From NCBI GenBank assembly GCA_022823775.1, contig JAJEHI010000004.1, positions 1 to 41,892 on the forward strand: DNA of 41,892 nt, written 5' to 3'. This DNA is from Defluviicoccus sp. GTDB taxonomy: Bacteria > Pseudomonadota > Alphaproteobacteria > MPNO01. The notes under the pieces were generated by a model. It saw nothing but the letters and a program-made list of their open reading frames with translations. It searched no databases and was not told the origin of the DNA. This document shows, one piece after another, positions 24,176 through 31,865 of the stretch; the first letter of the stretch is position 1, and every line of letters begins with the position of its first letter. Both the position numbers and the translations under genes were made by a program.

Positions 24176-24955
24176 TCAGTGTCCGAACCGGTCCGGGTCG
24201 GGCGCGCGGCGCTCGCGGAAGGCGCTGCCGAGCTCTTTCGATTCCTCGCTGTCGAGATAGCCGGGGAGCAGCAGGTCGTGCGCCATCCGGGCCAGGCCGG
24301 ATACGCCGCCGTGCCTCGCGTTGAACGCCCCCTTTATCGAGGCCAGGGCGAAGCTGCCGCGCTCGGCGACCTCGAGAGCGTATTCGCGTGTCCGCTCGGC
24401 AAGTTCGGCGTCGGGCACCACGCGGTTTATCAGCCCCATCTGGAGCGCCTCGGCGGCCCCGATCCTGCGGTTGGTGTACCAGATTTCCTTGGCCCGCTTC
24501 TTGCCGACCAGATCTTCCAGATACCAGGTGCCGTAGCCCGCGTCGAAGGATCCCATCATGGGCCCGACCTGACGGAAGACCGCGCTTTCCTTGGCGATCG
24601 TCAGGTCGCAGACCATCTGCAGCACGTTCCCTCCGCCGACCGCGAACCCGTTGACGCTTGCGATCACCGGCTTCTGCAGCTTGTCGATCGCCTCGTACAT
24701 CTCGAGCGTCGGCAGCATGCCGGCATAGAGCCGGGTCGGTTCCGCCCCGTCCTTGCGCCCGCCGATACAGAAGAACCGGTCCCCCGCGCCGGTCAGCACG
24801 ATCGCCCGGGTCCGGGTTTCGCGCCGGATACCGTCGATGCAATCGCGGACCTCGTGGCAGGTCTCGATGGTAAACATGTTGCCGTCGTCGGGACGGTTCA
24901 GCGTGATCGTCCCGACCGGCCCGTCCTCTTCGTAGAGGATCGTCTGATAGCTCAC
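24176..24955 (-). CDS. MenB/BadI-like crotonase (candidate ring-opening C-C hydrolase)
   Basis: A 259-residue crotonase clearly different from the hydratase beside it. The first hydratase glutamate is absent (GGGN110VLQMVCDLT), and the second region reads GPMMGS136FD138AGYGTWYL. The Ser/Asp pair and the KKRAKEIWY helix are those of MenB and of BadI, the 2-ketocyclohexanecarboxyl-CoA hydrolase that opens a ring. One deviation is FCIGGRKDG (62-70), where MenB and BadI usually have GGDQ. The start is a GTG at 24953-24955, with a GGGG element upstream; no better in-frame start fits. It is the first gene of the operon. MenB itself is unlikely, because no other menaquinone gene is present. Confidence 0.85.
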   Translation of the reverse strand: MSYQTILYEEDGPVGTITLNRPDDGNMFTIETCHEVRDCIDGIRRETRTRAIVLTGAGDRFFCIGGRKDGAEPTRLYAGMLPTLEMYEAIDKLQKPVIASVNGFAVGGGNVLQMVCDLTIAKESAVFRQVGPMMGSFDAGYGTWYLEDLVGKKRAKEIWYTNRRIGAAEALQMGLINRVVPDAELAERTREYALEVAERGSFALASIKGAFNARHGGVSGLARMAHDLLLPGYLDSEESKELGSAFRERRAPDPDRFGH

Positions 24956-24985
24956 TCTCGCGCCCCGTTCCTGATTGGGCGCGCA

Positions 24986-25013
24986 TGTTTACGCGAAAGC
25001 CCGGCGATGTCAC
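24986..25013 (-). promoter_or_regulatory. Weak candidate promoter of the ring-degradation operon
   Basis: On the minus strand GTGACA (25008-25013, five of six matches to -35) is followed after 16 nt by TAAACA (24986-24991), a poor -10. It sits in the 54-nt gap ahead of the GTG at 24955 and overlaps the end of the antiporter gene. Confidence 0.22.
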
Positions 25014-26635
25014 GGCCCGCGCGGGTTGGAGAACGGTATTTGTTCGGCGAGCCGCTTTCCGGTGGCGACGAGCTCCGGCACCACGAACGACGCGCCCGCC
25101 CGTACCAGTTCCGCGGCGTGGGGATCGTTCGCCGCGCGGGCGAGAATGGGAATGTCCGGGAGCGTATGGCGGAGCGTCCCGACCAACCGGGTCGCCGCAT
25201 CCGAATCGCTGACCGCCACCACCACCGACAACGCCGACGGCAGGTGCAGGCTCTGGAGAACGTCGGGACGGCTCGCGTCGCCGAAATACACCGGCTCCCC
25301 CTGAGATCGCGCCGTCGAAACGACGACCGGATCGCGGTCGACCGCGATGAACCCGATCCCCTTTTGCTCGAGCTCGCGCGCGACCGTGCGCCCGACGCGG
25401 CCGAAGCCCGCGATCACCACATGATCGACGAGGCCGGGCATGTCCCCGGCGAGCTCTTCGACGCTGGCCGATCCCCTCATCGCGGTCCAGTGCGCGAGCC
25501 GGGCGCTGGCCCAGGCGAGCGCGGGCGTCGCCATTATCGACAGCGCCACCGCGACGATGAGGACCTGACCGAGCGTTCCCTCGATCAACCCGCCGCCGAG
25601 CGCCACGTTGAACACCACGAAAGCGAACTCGCCGCCCTGCGCCAGCAGCAGGCCGAGCGGCCAGGCGTAGAGGCCGGGAAGACGGAACAGGACCACCAGC
25701 AATGCAAGGATGACCGCTTTGGTCGCGAGCAGCCCGACGGTCACGAGCAGGACAAACGGCGCCCGGTCGACCGCGACGCCCAGATCCGTCTGCATGCCGA
25801 TCAACATGAAGAACAGCCCTAGCAGCAACGCGCGGAACGGCTGGATCTCCGCCAGGACCTGATGGCGGTATTCGGTCTCCGCCAGGAGCATCCCCGCGAG
25901 CAGCCCGCCGAGGGCCAGCGAGAGGCCGACGAACTCGGTAAATCCCGCTATGCCGACCACGACCAGCAGGGTCGCCGCGGCGAAGATGTCGTCGTTCCGT
26001 TCGGCGGCCACGAGCGCGAAAAGAGGCCGCAGGACGAAGCGGCCCAGCACCACGATGGCGACCAGGGCGGCGATCGCCTGCAGCGCCGCGATGCCAAGCG
26101 ACTCGATGAGCCCCCCTTCGCGGTTCGTCAGCGCGACCGTCAACACGAGGATGGGTGCGACGGCGAGATCCTGCATCATCAGGACGGTGAAGGACGCGCG
26201 GCCGAACCGGGTCGCGAGCTGCCGGCGATCCACCAGTATCTGGATGACGAAGACGGTCGAGGAGAGGGAAAGGGCGGCGCCGATCACGATCGCCGCGTCG
26301 GCGGCAACGCCGAGCGCGAGCGCGATGCCCGAAATGGCCGCGCCGGTAACCAGGATCTGCGTCACGCCGAGCGCGAACATGGCGGGGGGAAGAACCTTGA
26401 TCCGCTCCCATGGCAGTTCGAGGCCGATGGTGAAGAGCAGGAACACCACGCCGAACTCGGCGAAGACGTGGATGCTCTCCACGTCGGTCACCAGCCCGAT
26501 CCCGAACGGACCGATGAACATGCCAGCGACGAGATAGCCGAGCACCGGCGACAGGTTCACGCGCCGGAGAACGAACAGCGCCACAACCGACGCGGCGAGG
26601 ATGATGACGACGTCGCTGAGGTCGATGTGGGGCAC
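25010..26635 (-). CDS. CPA2-family monovalent cation:proton antiporter with TrkA-N domain (Kef-like)
   Basis: A 541-residue inner-membrane protein. About 12 hydrophobic segments fill residues 8-390, including the Kef/CPA2 signatures LSPVLGYLVAGMFIGP, EFGVVFLLFTIGLEL, MMQDLAVAPILVL and QGGEFAFV. A cytoplasmic TrkA-N Rossmann domain follows, with VVIAGFGRVGRTVARE near residue 410. It exchanges K+ or Na+ for protons and is likely gated by nucleotide. The start is GTG (26633-26635) with a TTGGAGG ribosome site 8 nt away. It is divergent from the MFS gene and sits directly upstream of, but is probably not functionally tied to, the catabolic operon. Confidence 0.92.
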   Translation of the reverse strand: MPHIDLSDVVIILAASVVALFVLRRVNLSPVLGYLVAGMFIGPFGIGLVTDVESIHVFAEFGVVFLLFTIGLELPWERIKVLPPAMFALGVTQILVTGAAISGIALALGVAADAAIVIGAALSLSSTVFVIQILVDRRQLATRFGRASFTVLMMQDLAVAPILVLTVALTNREGGLIESLGIAALQAIAALVAIVVLGRFVLRPLFALVAAERNDDIFAAATLLVVVGIAGFTEFVGLSLALGGLLAGMLLAETEYRHQVLAEIQPFRALLLGLFFMLIGMQTDLGVAVDRAPFVLLVTVGLLATKAVILALLVVLFRLPGLYAWPLGLLLAQGGEFAFVVFNVALGGGLIEGTLGQVLIVAVALSIMATPALAWASARLAHWTAMRGSASVEELAGDMPGLVDHVVIAGFGRVGRTVARELEQKGIGFIAVDRDPVVVSTARSQGEPVYFGDASRPDVLQSLHLPSALSVVVAVSDSDAATRLVGTLRHTLPDIPILARAANDPHAAELVRAGASFVVPELVATGKRLAEQIPFSNPRGP

Positions 26636-26718
26636 GCGCGGCCTCCAACGCCCGGAGCGGACCTAGATTATCCGGTTCGCGCCGAATCGCCCCATCCGGT
26701 TCGCCCGGCACACCCGAT

Positions 26719-26727
26719 TGCTATAGA
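26719..26727 (+). promoter_or_regulatory. Candidate extended -10 promoter of the MFS-CNT pair
   Basis: TGCTATAGA fits the TG-N-TATAAT pattern with two mismatches. It lies in the 126-bp divergent region, about 35 nt before the MFS ATG. It shares TGCTATAG with the element at 5946. Confidence 0.35.
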
Positions 26728-26761
26728 CTCCGGCGTCCCGCTTTTTCGGCACCCGGTTTCC

Positions 26762-28003
26762 ATGCTTCTCAGAATGATCCGAGAGAACCCGTACGGGTGG
26801 CTAGTCGTTGCCGTCCTCTTCACGGTCCTCACCCTGGTGATGAGCGCGCGTTCCGCGCTCGGTCTCCTGATCCCGGAGTGGGAGAAGGAGTTCGCCTGGG
26901 ACCGCACGTTCATTTCGACGGGCGGTTCGGTGATGCTCACGGTGATGGCGATCGGCTCGCCGGTCGCGGGCATGGCGCTCGACCGTTACGGCGCGCGAAC
27001 GATATTCGTGATGGCCATTCTCGTGACCGCCGTCGCGGTGTGCCTGACCGCGGGAATGTGGGAGGACTGGCACTTCATCGCCGCGTTCGGGCTGATCGGC
27101 GGGATCGGCTTCTCGATCGTTTCCGCTCCGCTGATCGGCGCCACCGTCGCCCTTTATTTCGATGCCCGGCGCGGGCTTGCCACCGGCATAGCGACCTCGG
27201 GCGCGACCGGGGGCCAGCTCGTGCTGATGCCGCTGCTCGCCGTCGGTCTCGGCACCATCGGCTGGCGCGCCAGTTTCCTGGCGGTCGGCCTGCTGCTGGC
27301 CGCGACGGCCCTGCTCACCTGGACGCTGATCCGGCGCGAGGCGCCGGAGAGCCGGATGCGCGGACCGCAGGCCGATGCCGGCAACACCATCTGGACGCAA
27401 CTCGGCTACCTGATGCGCGACCGCACCTTCTGGCTCCTCGGCATCGGTTACATCGTGTGCGGCTTCACGACCATCGGCGCGATCCGGATTCACTTCCTGC
27501 CCTACGCCGCGGCCTGCGGATTTCCGCCGCTGGAGAGCGCCACCGCGTTCGGCGTGCTGGCAACGACATCGGCGATGGGAATCATCGGTTTCGGCGCGGC
27601 CGCCGACAAGTTTCATCGCCCCGCCCTGCTCGCCTCGATCTACCTGCTGCGGGCGCTCTGTTTCATTCTGTTGATGTTCATACCGGGCGATTCGGTGCTG
27701 CTCTTCACCTTCGCGGCGCTGTTCGGGCTGTTCGATTTCGCCACCTTTCCGGTGGTGGCCAACATCGTCGGCACGCATATGGGGCTCAGGATCATGGGGC
27801 TCACCATGGGTCTCCTGTTCTCACTCCACTCGATAGGAGGAGCTCTCGGGTCGTTCGCGGGCGGTTGGGTGTTCGACCTGTTCGCCCAGTACGACTGGAT
27901 GTGGCTCGCTTCCTTCGCCCTTGCTTTGCTGGCAGCTTTTCTCTCGATCCTGGTGCACGAACCTCATCGGACAGGCTTTATCCGGGTACCCGCACCCGCC
28001 TGA
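26762..28003 (+). CDS. Major facilitator superfamily transporter
   Basis: A 413-residue protein with about 12 predicted membrane segments in two halves separated by a charged loop (RREAPESRMRGPQADAG, near residues 190-207). The LDRYGART motif after TM2 and LGSFAGGWVFDLF late in the protein are typical of the oxalate/formate- and monocarboxylate-transporter-like branch of MFS. It probably moves an organic anion across the inner membrane. ATG 26762 is the first start after the candidate promoter; no clear Shine-Dalgarno is visible, and an ATG at 26774 is an alternative. The next gene, a nucleoside transporter, starts 20 nt later. Confidence 0.87.
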   Translation: MLLRMIRENPYGWLVVAVLFTVLTLVMSARSALGLLIPEWEKEFAWDRTFISTGGSVMLTVMAIGSPVAGMALDRYGARTIFVMAILVTAVAVCLTAGMWEDWHFIAAFGLIGGIGFSIVSAPLIGATVALYFDARRGLATGIATSGATGGQLVLMPLLAVGLGTIGWRASFLAVGLLLAATALLTWTLIRREAPESRMRGPQADAGNTIWTQLGYLMRDRTFWLLGIGYIVCGFTTIGAIRIHFLPYAAACGFPPLESATAFGVLATTSAMGIIGFGAAADKFHRPALLASIYLLRALCFILLMFIPGDSVLLFTFAALFGLFDFATFPVVANIVGTHMGLRIMGLTMGLLFSLHSIGGALGSFAGGWVFDLFAQYDWMWLASFALALLAAFLSILVHEPHRTGFIRVPAPA

Positions 28004-28023
28004 CCCACACGGAGGCGCCTGGC

Positions 28024-29271
28024 ATGACGATTATCCAGAGCCTGATCGGACTCTTCGCGCTTGTCGGCCTCGCATGGCTGGTCAGCGAGAACCGGGCGCG
28101 GCTTCCTTGGCGGACCGTTTTGATCGGGGTGGCGATCCAGTTCGTCCTCGCCCTGGTCCTTCTGAAATGGTCCGCCGGCTGGCAGCTTCTGCTCGCGCTC
28201 AACGGCATCGTCGAAGCGTTGCAGGCGGCGACCCGCGCGGGGACCTCCTTCGTCTTCGGATATATCGGCGGAGGCGCGCTCCCCTTCGACGAGAAGATGC
28301 CGGGCGGCGCCTTCGTTCTTGCCTTCCAGGCCTTGCCGCTGGTCCTGCTGGTGAGCGCGCTCTCGGCCCTCCTCTACCACTGGCGCGTGCTGCCGGCGGT
28401 CGTGGGCGCCTTCGCCTGGGCGCTTTCCCGCCTGCTCCGAATCAGCGGAGCCGCGAGTTTTTCGACGGCCGCCAACATATTCATCGGCTTCGTGGAAGCC
28501 CCGCTTCTGATCCGGCCCTATCTGAACGCGCTGAGCCGGAGCGAACTGTTCGTCGTGATGACCGCCGGCATGGCGACGATCGCCGGAACGGTCATGGTGC
28601 TCTACGCCACCGCGCTGACCGGCATCGTCGAAAACCCGATCGGGCACCTTCTGACGGCATCGCTTCTGAGCGCGCCGGCGGCCGTGCTGATCGCCCGGGT
28701 GATGATCCCCGAAGACGCCGAAACTGGCGGCGGCTCCGTAACGCCCGAGCGGCTCCACGACTCGACCGTGGATGCGATCACCCGGGGTACGCTCGACGGG
28801 CTCACCCTGCTGCTCAACATCGTCGCCATGCTGATCGTCATCGTCGCGCTGGTTCATCTGGTAAATCTGGGGCTGGGGCTGCTGCCGGACCTTGCCGGCT
28901 CGCCCATCACTCTCGAGCGGCTGCTGGGCTACGTCATGGCGCCCATCGCGTGGCTGATGGGGATCCCGTGGAGCGAAGCGGTCGCCGCCGGCTCCCTGCT
29001 CGGCATCAAGGTCGTCCTCAACGAATTCATCGCCTATTTCTCGCTCGCGGGCCTGCCGGAGGGAACCCTCGGCGAGCGGAGCCGGCTGATCATGACCTAC
29101 GCGCTCTGCGGCTTCGCCAATTTCGCGAGCCTCGGCATCCTGATCGCGGGGATCGGCGGCATGGTTCCGGAGCGCCGGCTCGAGATCGTGGGTCTCGGCC
29201 TCCGGTCCATCTACGCGGGCACCCTTGCCGCCTGCATGACGGGAACCGTCGTCGGGCTGCTAACGATCTGA
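28024..29271 (+). CDS. Concentrative nucleoside transporter (NupC/CNT family)
   Basis: A 415-residue inner-membrane protein of the CNT family. It has an N-terminal three-helix region, the FVFGYIGGGALPFD segment, LPLVLLVSALSALLYHWRVLP, and the re-entrant and core part with AANIFIGFVEAPLLIRPYL, GIKVVLNEFIAY and CGFANFASLGILIAG. These Asn/Glu/Phe-rich stretches form the nucleoside and sodium sites in characterised members. It would import nucleosides with Na+ or H+. A good GGAGG site precedes ATG 28024. The last 12 nt overlap the stop of the convergent carboxypeptidase. Confidence 0.92.
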   Translation: MTIIQSLIGLFALVGLAWLVSENRARLPWRTVLIGVAIQFVLALVLLKWSAGWQLLLALNGIVEALQAATRAGTSFVFGYIGGGALPFDEKMPGGAFVLAFQALPLVLLVSALSALLYHWRVLPAVVGAFAWALSRLLRISGAASFSTAANIFIGFVEAPLLIRPYLNALSRSELFVVMTAGMATIAGTVMVLYATALTGIVENPIGHLLTASLLSAPAAVLIARVMIPEDAETGGGSVTPERLHDSTVDAITRGTLDGLTLLLNIVAMLIVIVALVHLVNLGLGLLPDLAGSPITLERLLGYVMAPIAWLMGIPWSEAVAAGSLLGIKVVLNEFIAYFSLAGLPEGTLGERSRLIMTYALCGFANFASLGILIAGIGGMVPERRLEIVGLGLRSIYAGTLAACMTGTVVGLLTI

Positions 29272-30768
29272 CAGGTAGCGCGTTTCCAGGTGCCGCTTGA
29301 AGGACCCGGTGCCGAGCGGCGAGCCGGTCGCCTCTCGGAGGAGATCGTCGCTCGATGCCGGCATCGAGCCTTTTCGATGGACGGATTCCCGAAGCCAGGC
29401 GAGCAGCGGCGCGAAGTCCCCTCGCGACAGCGCCCCGGGTATTCCGGGGCTGGCCGCCTTCGCCGCCTCGAAGAGCTGCGCCGCGGCGAGCGCGCCCAGC
29501 GCATAGGTCGGGAAATAACCCCAGGTTCCGCTGTACCAGTGGATATCCTGAAGACAGCCGCTGGCATCGTCGGGCGGCCGGATGCCGAGAAGGGCGTCCA
29601 GCCCGTCGGCCCAGGCTTCCGGCAGGTCGTCGAGCGACAGGCTTCCGTCGATCAGCGACCGCTCCAGCCGGTAGCGCAGGATCACGTGCGCCGGATAGGT
29701 CACCTCGTCGGCATCGACGCGAATCAGGCTGCGGGCGACCCGGCGATAATGGCGGCACAGATTGTCCGCCGACCACGCGGGCCCGGTTCCGCCGAAAGCC
29801 TCGCGCACCATCGGCGCGAGGAATCCGATGAATTCCGCCGACCGGCAGGCCTGCATCTCGATTAGCAGCGATTGACTCTCGTGCGTCGCCATCCCTCGGG
29901 CGGATCCGACCGGCTGGCGGCGCCATTCCGGAGGCAGCCCCGCGTTGTAGAGCGCGTGCCCGGTCTCGTGCAGGACCGCCATGACGCTCTGCGTGAAGTC
30001 CGCCGCGTCGTATCGGGTCGTAACGCGGATATCGCCCGGCACGCCGCTGCAAAACGGATGCAGGCTGACGTCGAGGCGCCCGGCCTCGAAATCGAACCCG
30101 AGCTGGACCATCAACCGCTCGCCCAGCGCGCGCTGCGCCTCGACGGGAAACGGGCCTTCCATGGGTATCGGTGGAGGTTCGCCCGCCTGCACCTGCAGCA
30201 CACGGTCGAGGAATCCGGGCAGGAACGAGGCGATGTCGTCGAACAGCGCATCGATCCGTCGGGTCCGCGCGCCGGGCTCGTAGACATCCATCAACGCTTC
30301 GTGGACCGAGCATCCGAGCGCCTCCGCTCTCGCTTCGCCAGCGCGGCGAACGAGGTCGAGGACGGTCTGGAGATAGGGTTTGACGGTCTCGTAATCGTCG
30401 GCCTCGCGGGCCCCGCGCCAGGCCATCTCGCACTCGCTGTCGGCTCTCGCCATCGCGGCGATCAGATCGCCGTCGAGCGCGGTCGCATGCACCCATCTGC
30501 GGCGCATCTCGCGCAGGTTGGCGGCGCGCCAGGGATCGTCCGCGACCTCGTCCTCCGCCGCGTCGAGCAGGTCCGGCATCGCCGCGTCGGTCGTCTTCTC
30601 GTGGACGACGCGCCTGAGCGAGGCGAGCTGTTCGGCGCGTCCCCGGGCGCCCTTGCGCGGCATGTTCACCGACCTGTCCCAGGTCAGCACCCGCGCCGCC
30701 TCGCCCAGCGCGCCGATTTGTCCGAACCGGGCCTCGAGGATTTCGTAACTGCTTTCAGGCTCGTTCAT
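29260..30768 (-). CDS. M32 family metallocarboxypeptidase (Taq carboxypeptidase-like)
   Basis: A 502-residue cytosolic zinc carboxypeptidase, the normal M32 length. The zinc site is H267-E268-T-G-H271 with a third ligand E297 in THESQS. The family motifs HPF (237-239) and GDIRVTTRY (245-253) are present, as are YPAHVILRYRLE and the C-terminal GTWGYFPTYALG. It removes C-terminal residues from peptides with broad specificity. The start at 30768 overlaps the end of surf1 by 14 nt, so it is probably the distal gene of the oxidase transcript. The 3' end overlaps the convergent nucleoside-transporter gene by 12 nt. Confidence 0.93.
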   Translation of the reverse strand: MNEPESSYEILEARFGQIGALGEAARVLTWDRSVNMPRKGARGRAEQLASLRRVVHEKTTDAAMPDLLDAAEDEVADDPWRAANLREMRRRWVHATALDGDLIAAMARADSECEMAWRGAREADDYETVKPYLQTVLDLVRRAGEARAEALGCSVHEALMDVYEPGARTRRIDALFDDIASFLPGFLDRVLQVQAGEPPPIPMEGPFPVEAQRALGERLMVQLGFDFEAGRLDVSLHPFCSGVPGDIRVTTRYDAADFTQSVMAVLHETGHALYNAGLPPEWRRQPVGSARGMATHESQSLLIEMQACRSAEFIGFLAPMVREAFGGTGPAWSADNLCRHYRRVARSLIRVDADEVTYPAHVILRYRLERSLIDGSLSLDDLPEAWADGLDALLGIRPPDDASGCLQDIHWYSGTWGYFPTYALGALAAAQLFEAAKAASPGIPGALSRGDFAPLLAWLRESVHRKGSMPASSDDLLREATGSPLGTGSFKRHLETRYLSDR

Positions 30769-31504
30769 CCGATGCTTCCTCGCGGCGCCAATGGAAGACG
30801 ACATAAATCGCCAGCAGGACGAGGGCGAGCCCGTACCAGGTAAGCGCGTATTCGAGATGCCGGTTCGGTATCTCGACACCGGCCTTGCGTCCCACGGGAT
30901 ACCCGCCGGGATTGGGCGTCGCATCCGCGACGAGAACGCGATCGCGCACGCCGGTCAAGCCGGCGGCGGCGGCCATCGCCCCGGGATCGGCGAAAAACCA
31001 GACGCCCCTGGCGGGTTCGTTATCCGGTACCCACGCGCTGGTCCTGCCCGGTGTGCGAAGCACCCCGGTCACTGTCGCTTCTCCCGTAATTTGTCCCTCC
31101 CGCCGTGTTTTCGGATCGGCGCGGTCGAGCGGGATCCAACCCCGATTGACGAGGACGATGTTGCCGGGACCCAGGCGAAGCGGCGTCACGACTTCGAAGC
31201 CCGCCCGTCCGCCGCGGACGCGGTTGCCGATCAGGAACTCGCTGGAATGGAGAAACCGGCCCTTCGCCATGGCCCGTCGAAAGGCGATATCGTCATCTGC
31301 CGCGGTAGCCGGATCGATCGATACCGGCGGCAGGGCGAACCGCGCCTCCCGGTGAGCGATCACGCCTTCCTTCCAGTGCAGGCGATGAACCTGCCAGGTG
31401 CCGAGACCGACGAGGACGGCGAGCGCGAGCGCCGCCGCGACGGTCGACCAGAGCGTCGGACGAAAGCGGCGCCGGGGCCGGTCAATCCCGCTCGTCGTAC
31501 TCAT
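30755..31504 (-). CDS. SURF1 family cytochrome oxidase assembly protein
   Basis: A 249-residue membrane protein with the SURF1 layout: an N-terminal transmembrane helix, immediately followed by the signature LGTWQVHRLHWK, a periplasmic beta-rich domain with VLVNRGWIP, and a second transmembrane helix near the C-terminus preceded by NRHLEYALTWYG. SURF1 helps heme a insertion into oxidase subunit I. ATG 31504 lies 20 nt inside the DUF983 gene; the upstream open frame has no family sequence. It follows the complete oxidase operon, as in other Alphaproteobacteria. Confidence 0.93.
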   Translation of the reverse strand: MSTTSGIDRPRRRFRPTLWSTVAAALALAVLVGLGTWQVHRLHWKEGVIAHREARFALPPVSIDPATAADDDIAFRRAMAKGRFLHSSEFLIGNRVRGGRAGFEVVTPLRLGPGNIVLVNRGWIPLDRADPKTRREGQITGEATVTGVLRTPGRTSAWVPDNEPARGVWFFADPGAMAAAAGLTGVRDRVLVADATPNPGGYPVGRKAGVEIPNRHLEYALTWYGLALVLLAIYVVFHWRREEASDERA

Positions 31505-31859
31505 GCCGGAGATTCTTGTAGTGGAGCGCGACAAGGAGCCCCTTGATCGGGCGCAGCAGCGCCGGCGCCAGAACGACGATCGCCGGCGGCCATATGGCGA
31601 CGTGGACCCAGAACGGCGGTCCGGCCAGCATCTCGAGCCAGAATGCGAGCGCGACGACGACCGCGCCCAAGATCGGGATCGCGAAGACCGCCGGCCCGTC
31701 GCCGCTGTCATGCGGTCCGAAGTCAAGGCCGCAGGCTTCGCATCTGTCGGCGACCGCCAAGAGACCGTCATAGAGCCTCCCCGCGCCGCAGCGCGGGCAG
31801 CGGCAGGCGAAGCCGGTGGCTATGGGCGACCGCGGCGGATGGACGCCCGGCCGGACCAT
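31482..31859 (-). CDS. DUF983 family zinc-ribbon membrane protein
   Basis: A 125-residue protein with a C21-x-x-C24 and C40-x-x-C43 zinc-ribbon-like knuckle, followed by two hydrophobic segments (about residues 56-78 and 84-105) and a basic/acidic tail. This matches DUF983, found next to ctaE and surf1 in alphaproteobacterial oxidase operons. The exact role is not known; location suggests oxidase biogenesis. It starts 6 nt after ctaE and overlaps surf1 by 23 nt. Confidence 0.9.
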   Translation of the reverse strand: MVRPGVHPPRSPIATGFACRCPRCGAGRLYDGLLAVADRCEACGLDFGPHDSGDGPAVFAIPILGAVVVALAFWLEMLAGPPFWVHVAIWPPAIVVLAPALLRPIKGLLVALHYKNLRHEYDERD

Positions 31860-31865
31860 GCGCGT

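Noticed and set aside
24176..24955. Calling the first operon gene menB
   Set aside because: No other menaquinone genes are present, a ubiquinone gene (ubiA) is, and the operon context is acyl-CoA degradation.
22541..25822. A 1093-codon open frame on the plus strand
   Set aside because: It runs antisense to the ligase, BadI-like and antiporter genes. Its composition (Arg, Asp, Gly, His rich, no domain pattern) is what G/C-rich third positions create on the opposite strand.
22686..26711. A 1341-codon open frame on the minus strand
   Set aside because: It is an alternate frame over the same-strand genes, spans the antiporter, BadI-like and ligase genes, and is dominated by Arg, Gly, Ala and Pro with no recognisable motif.
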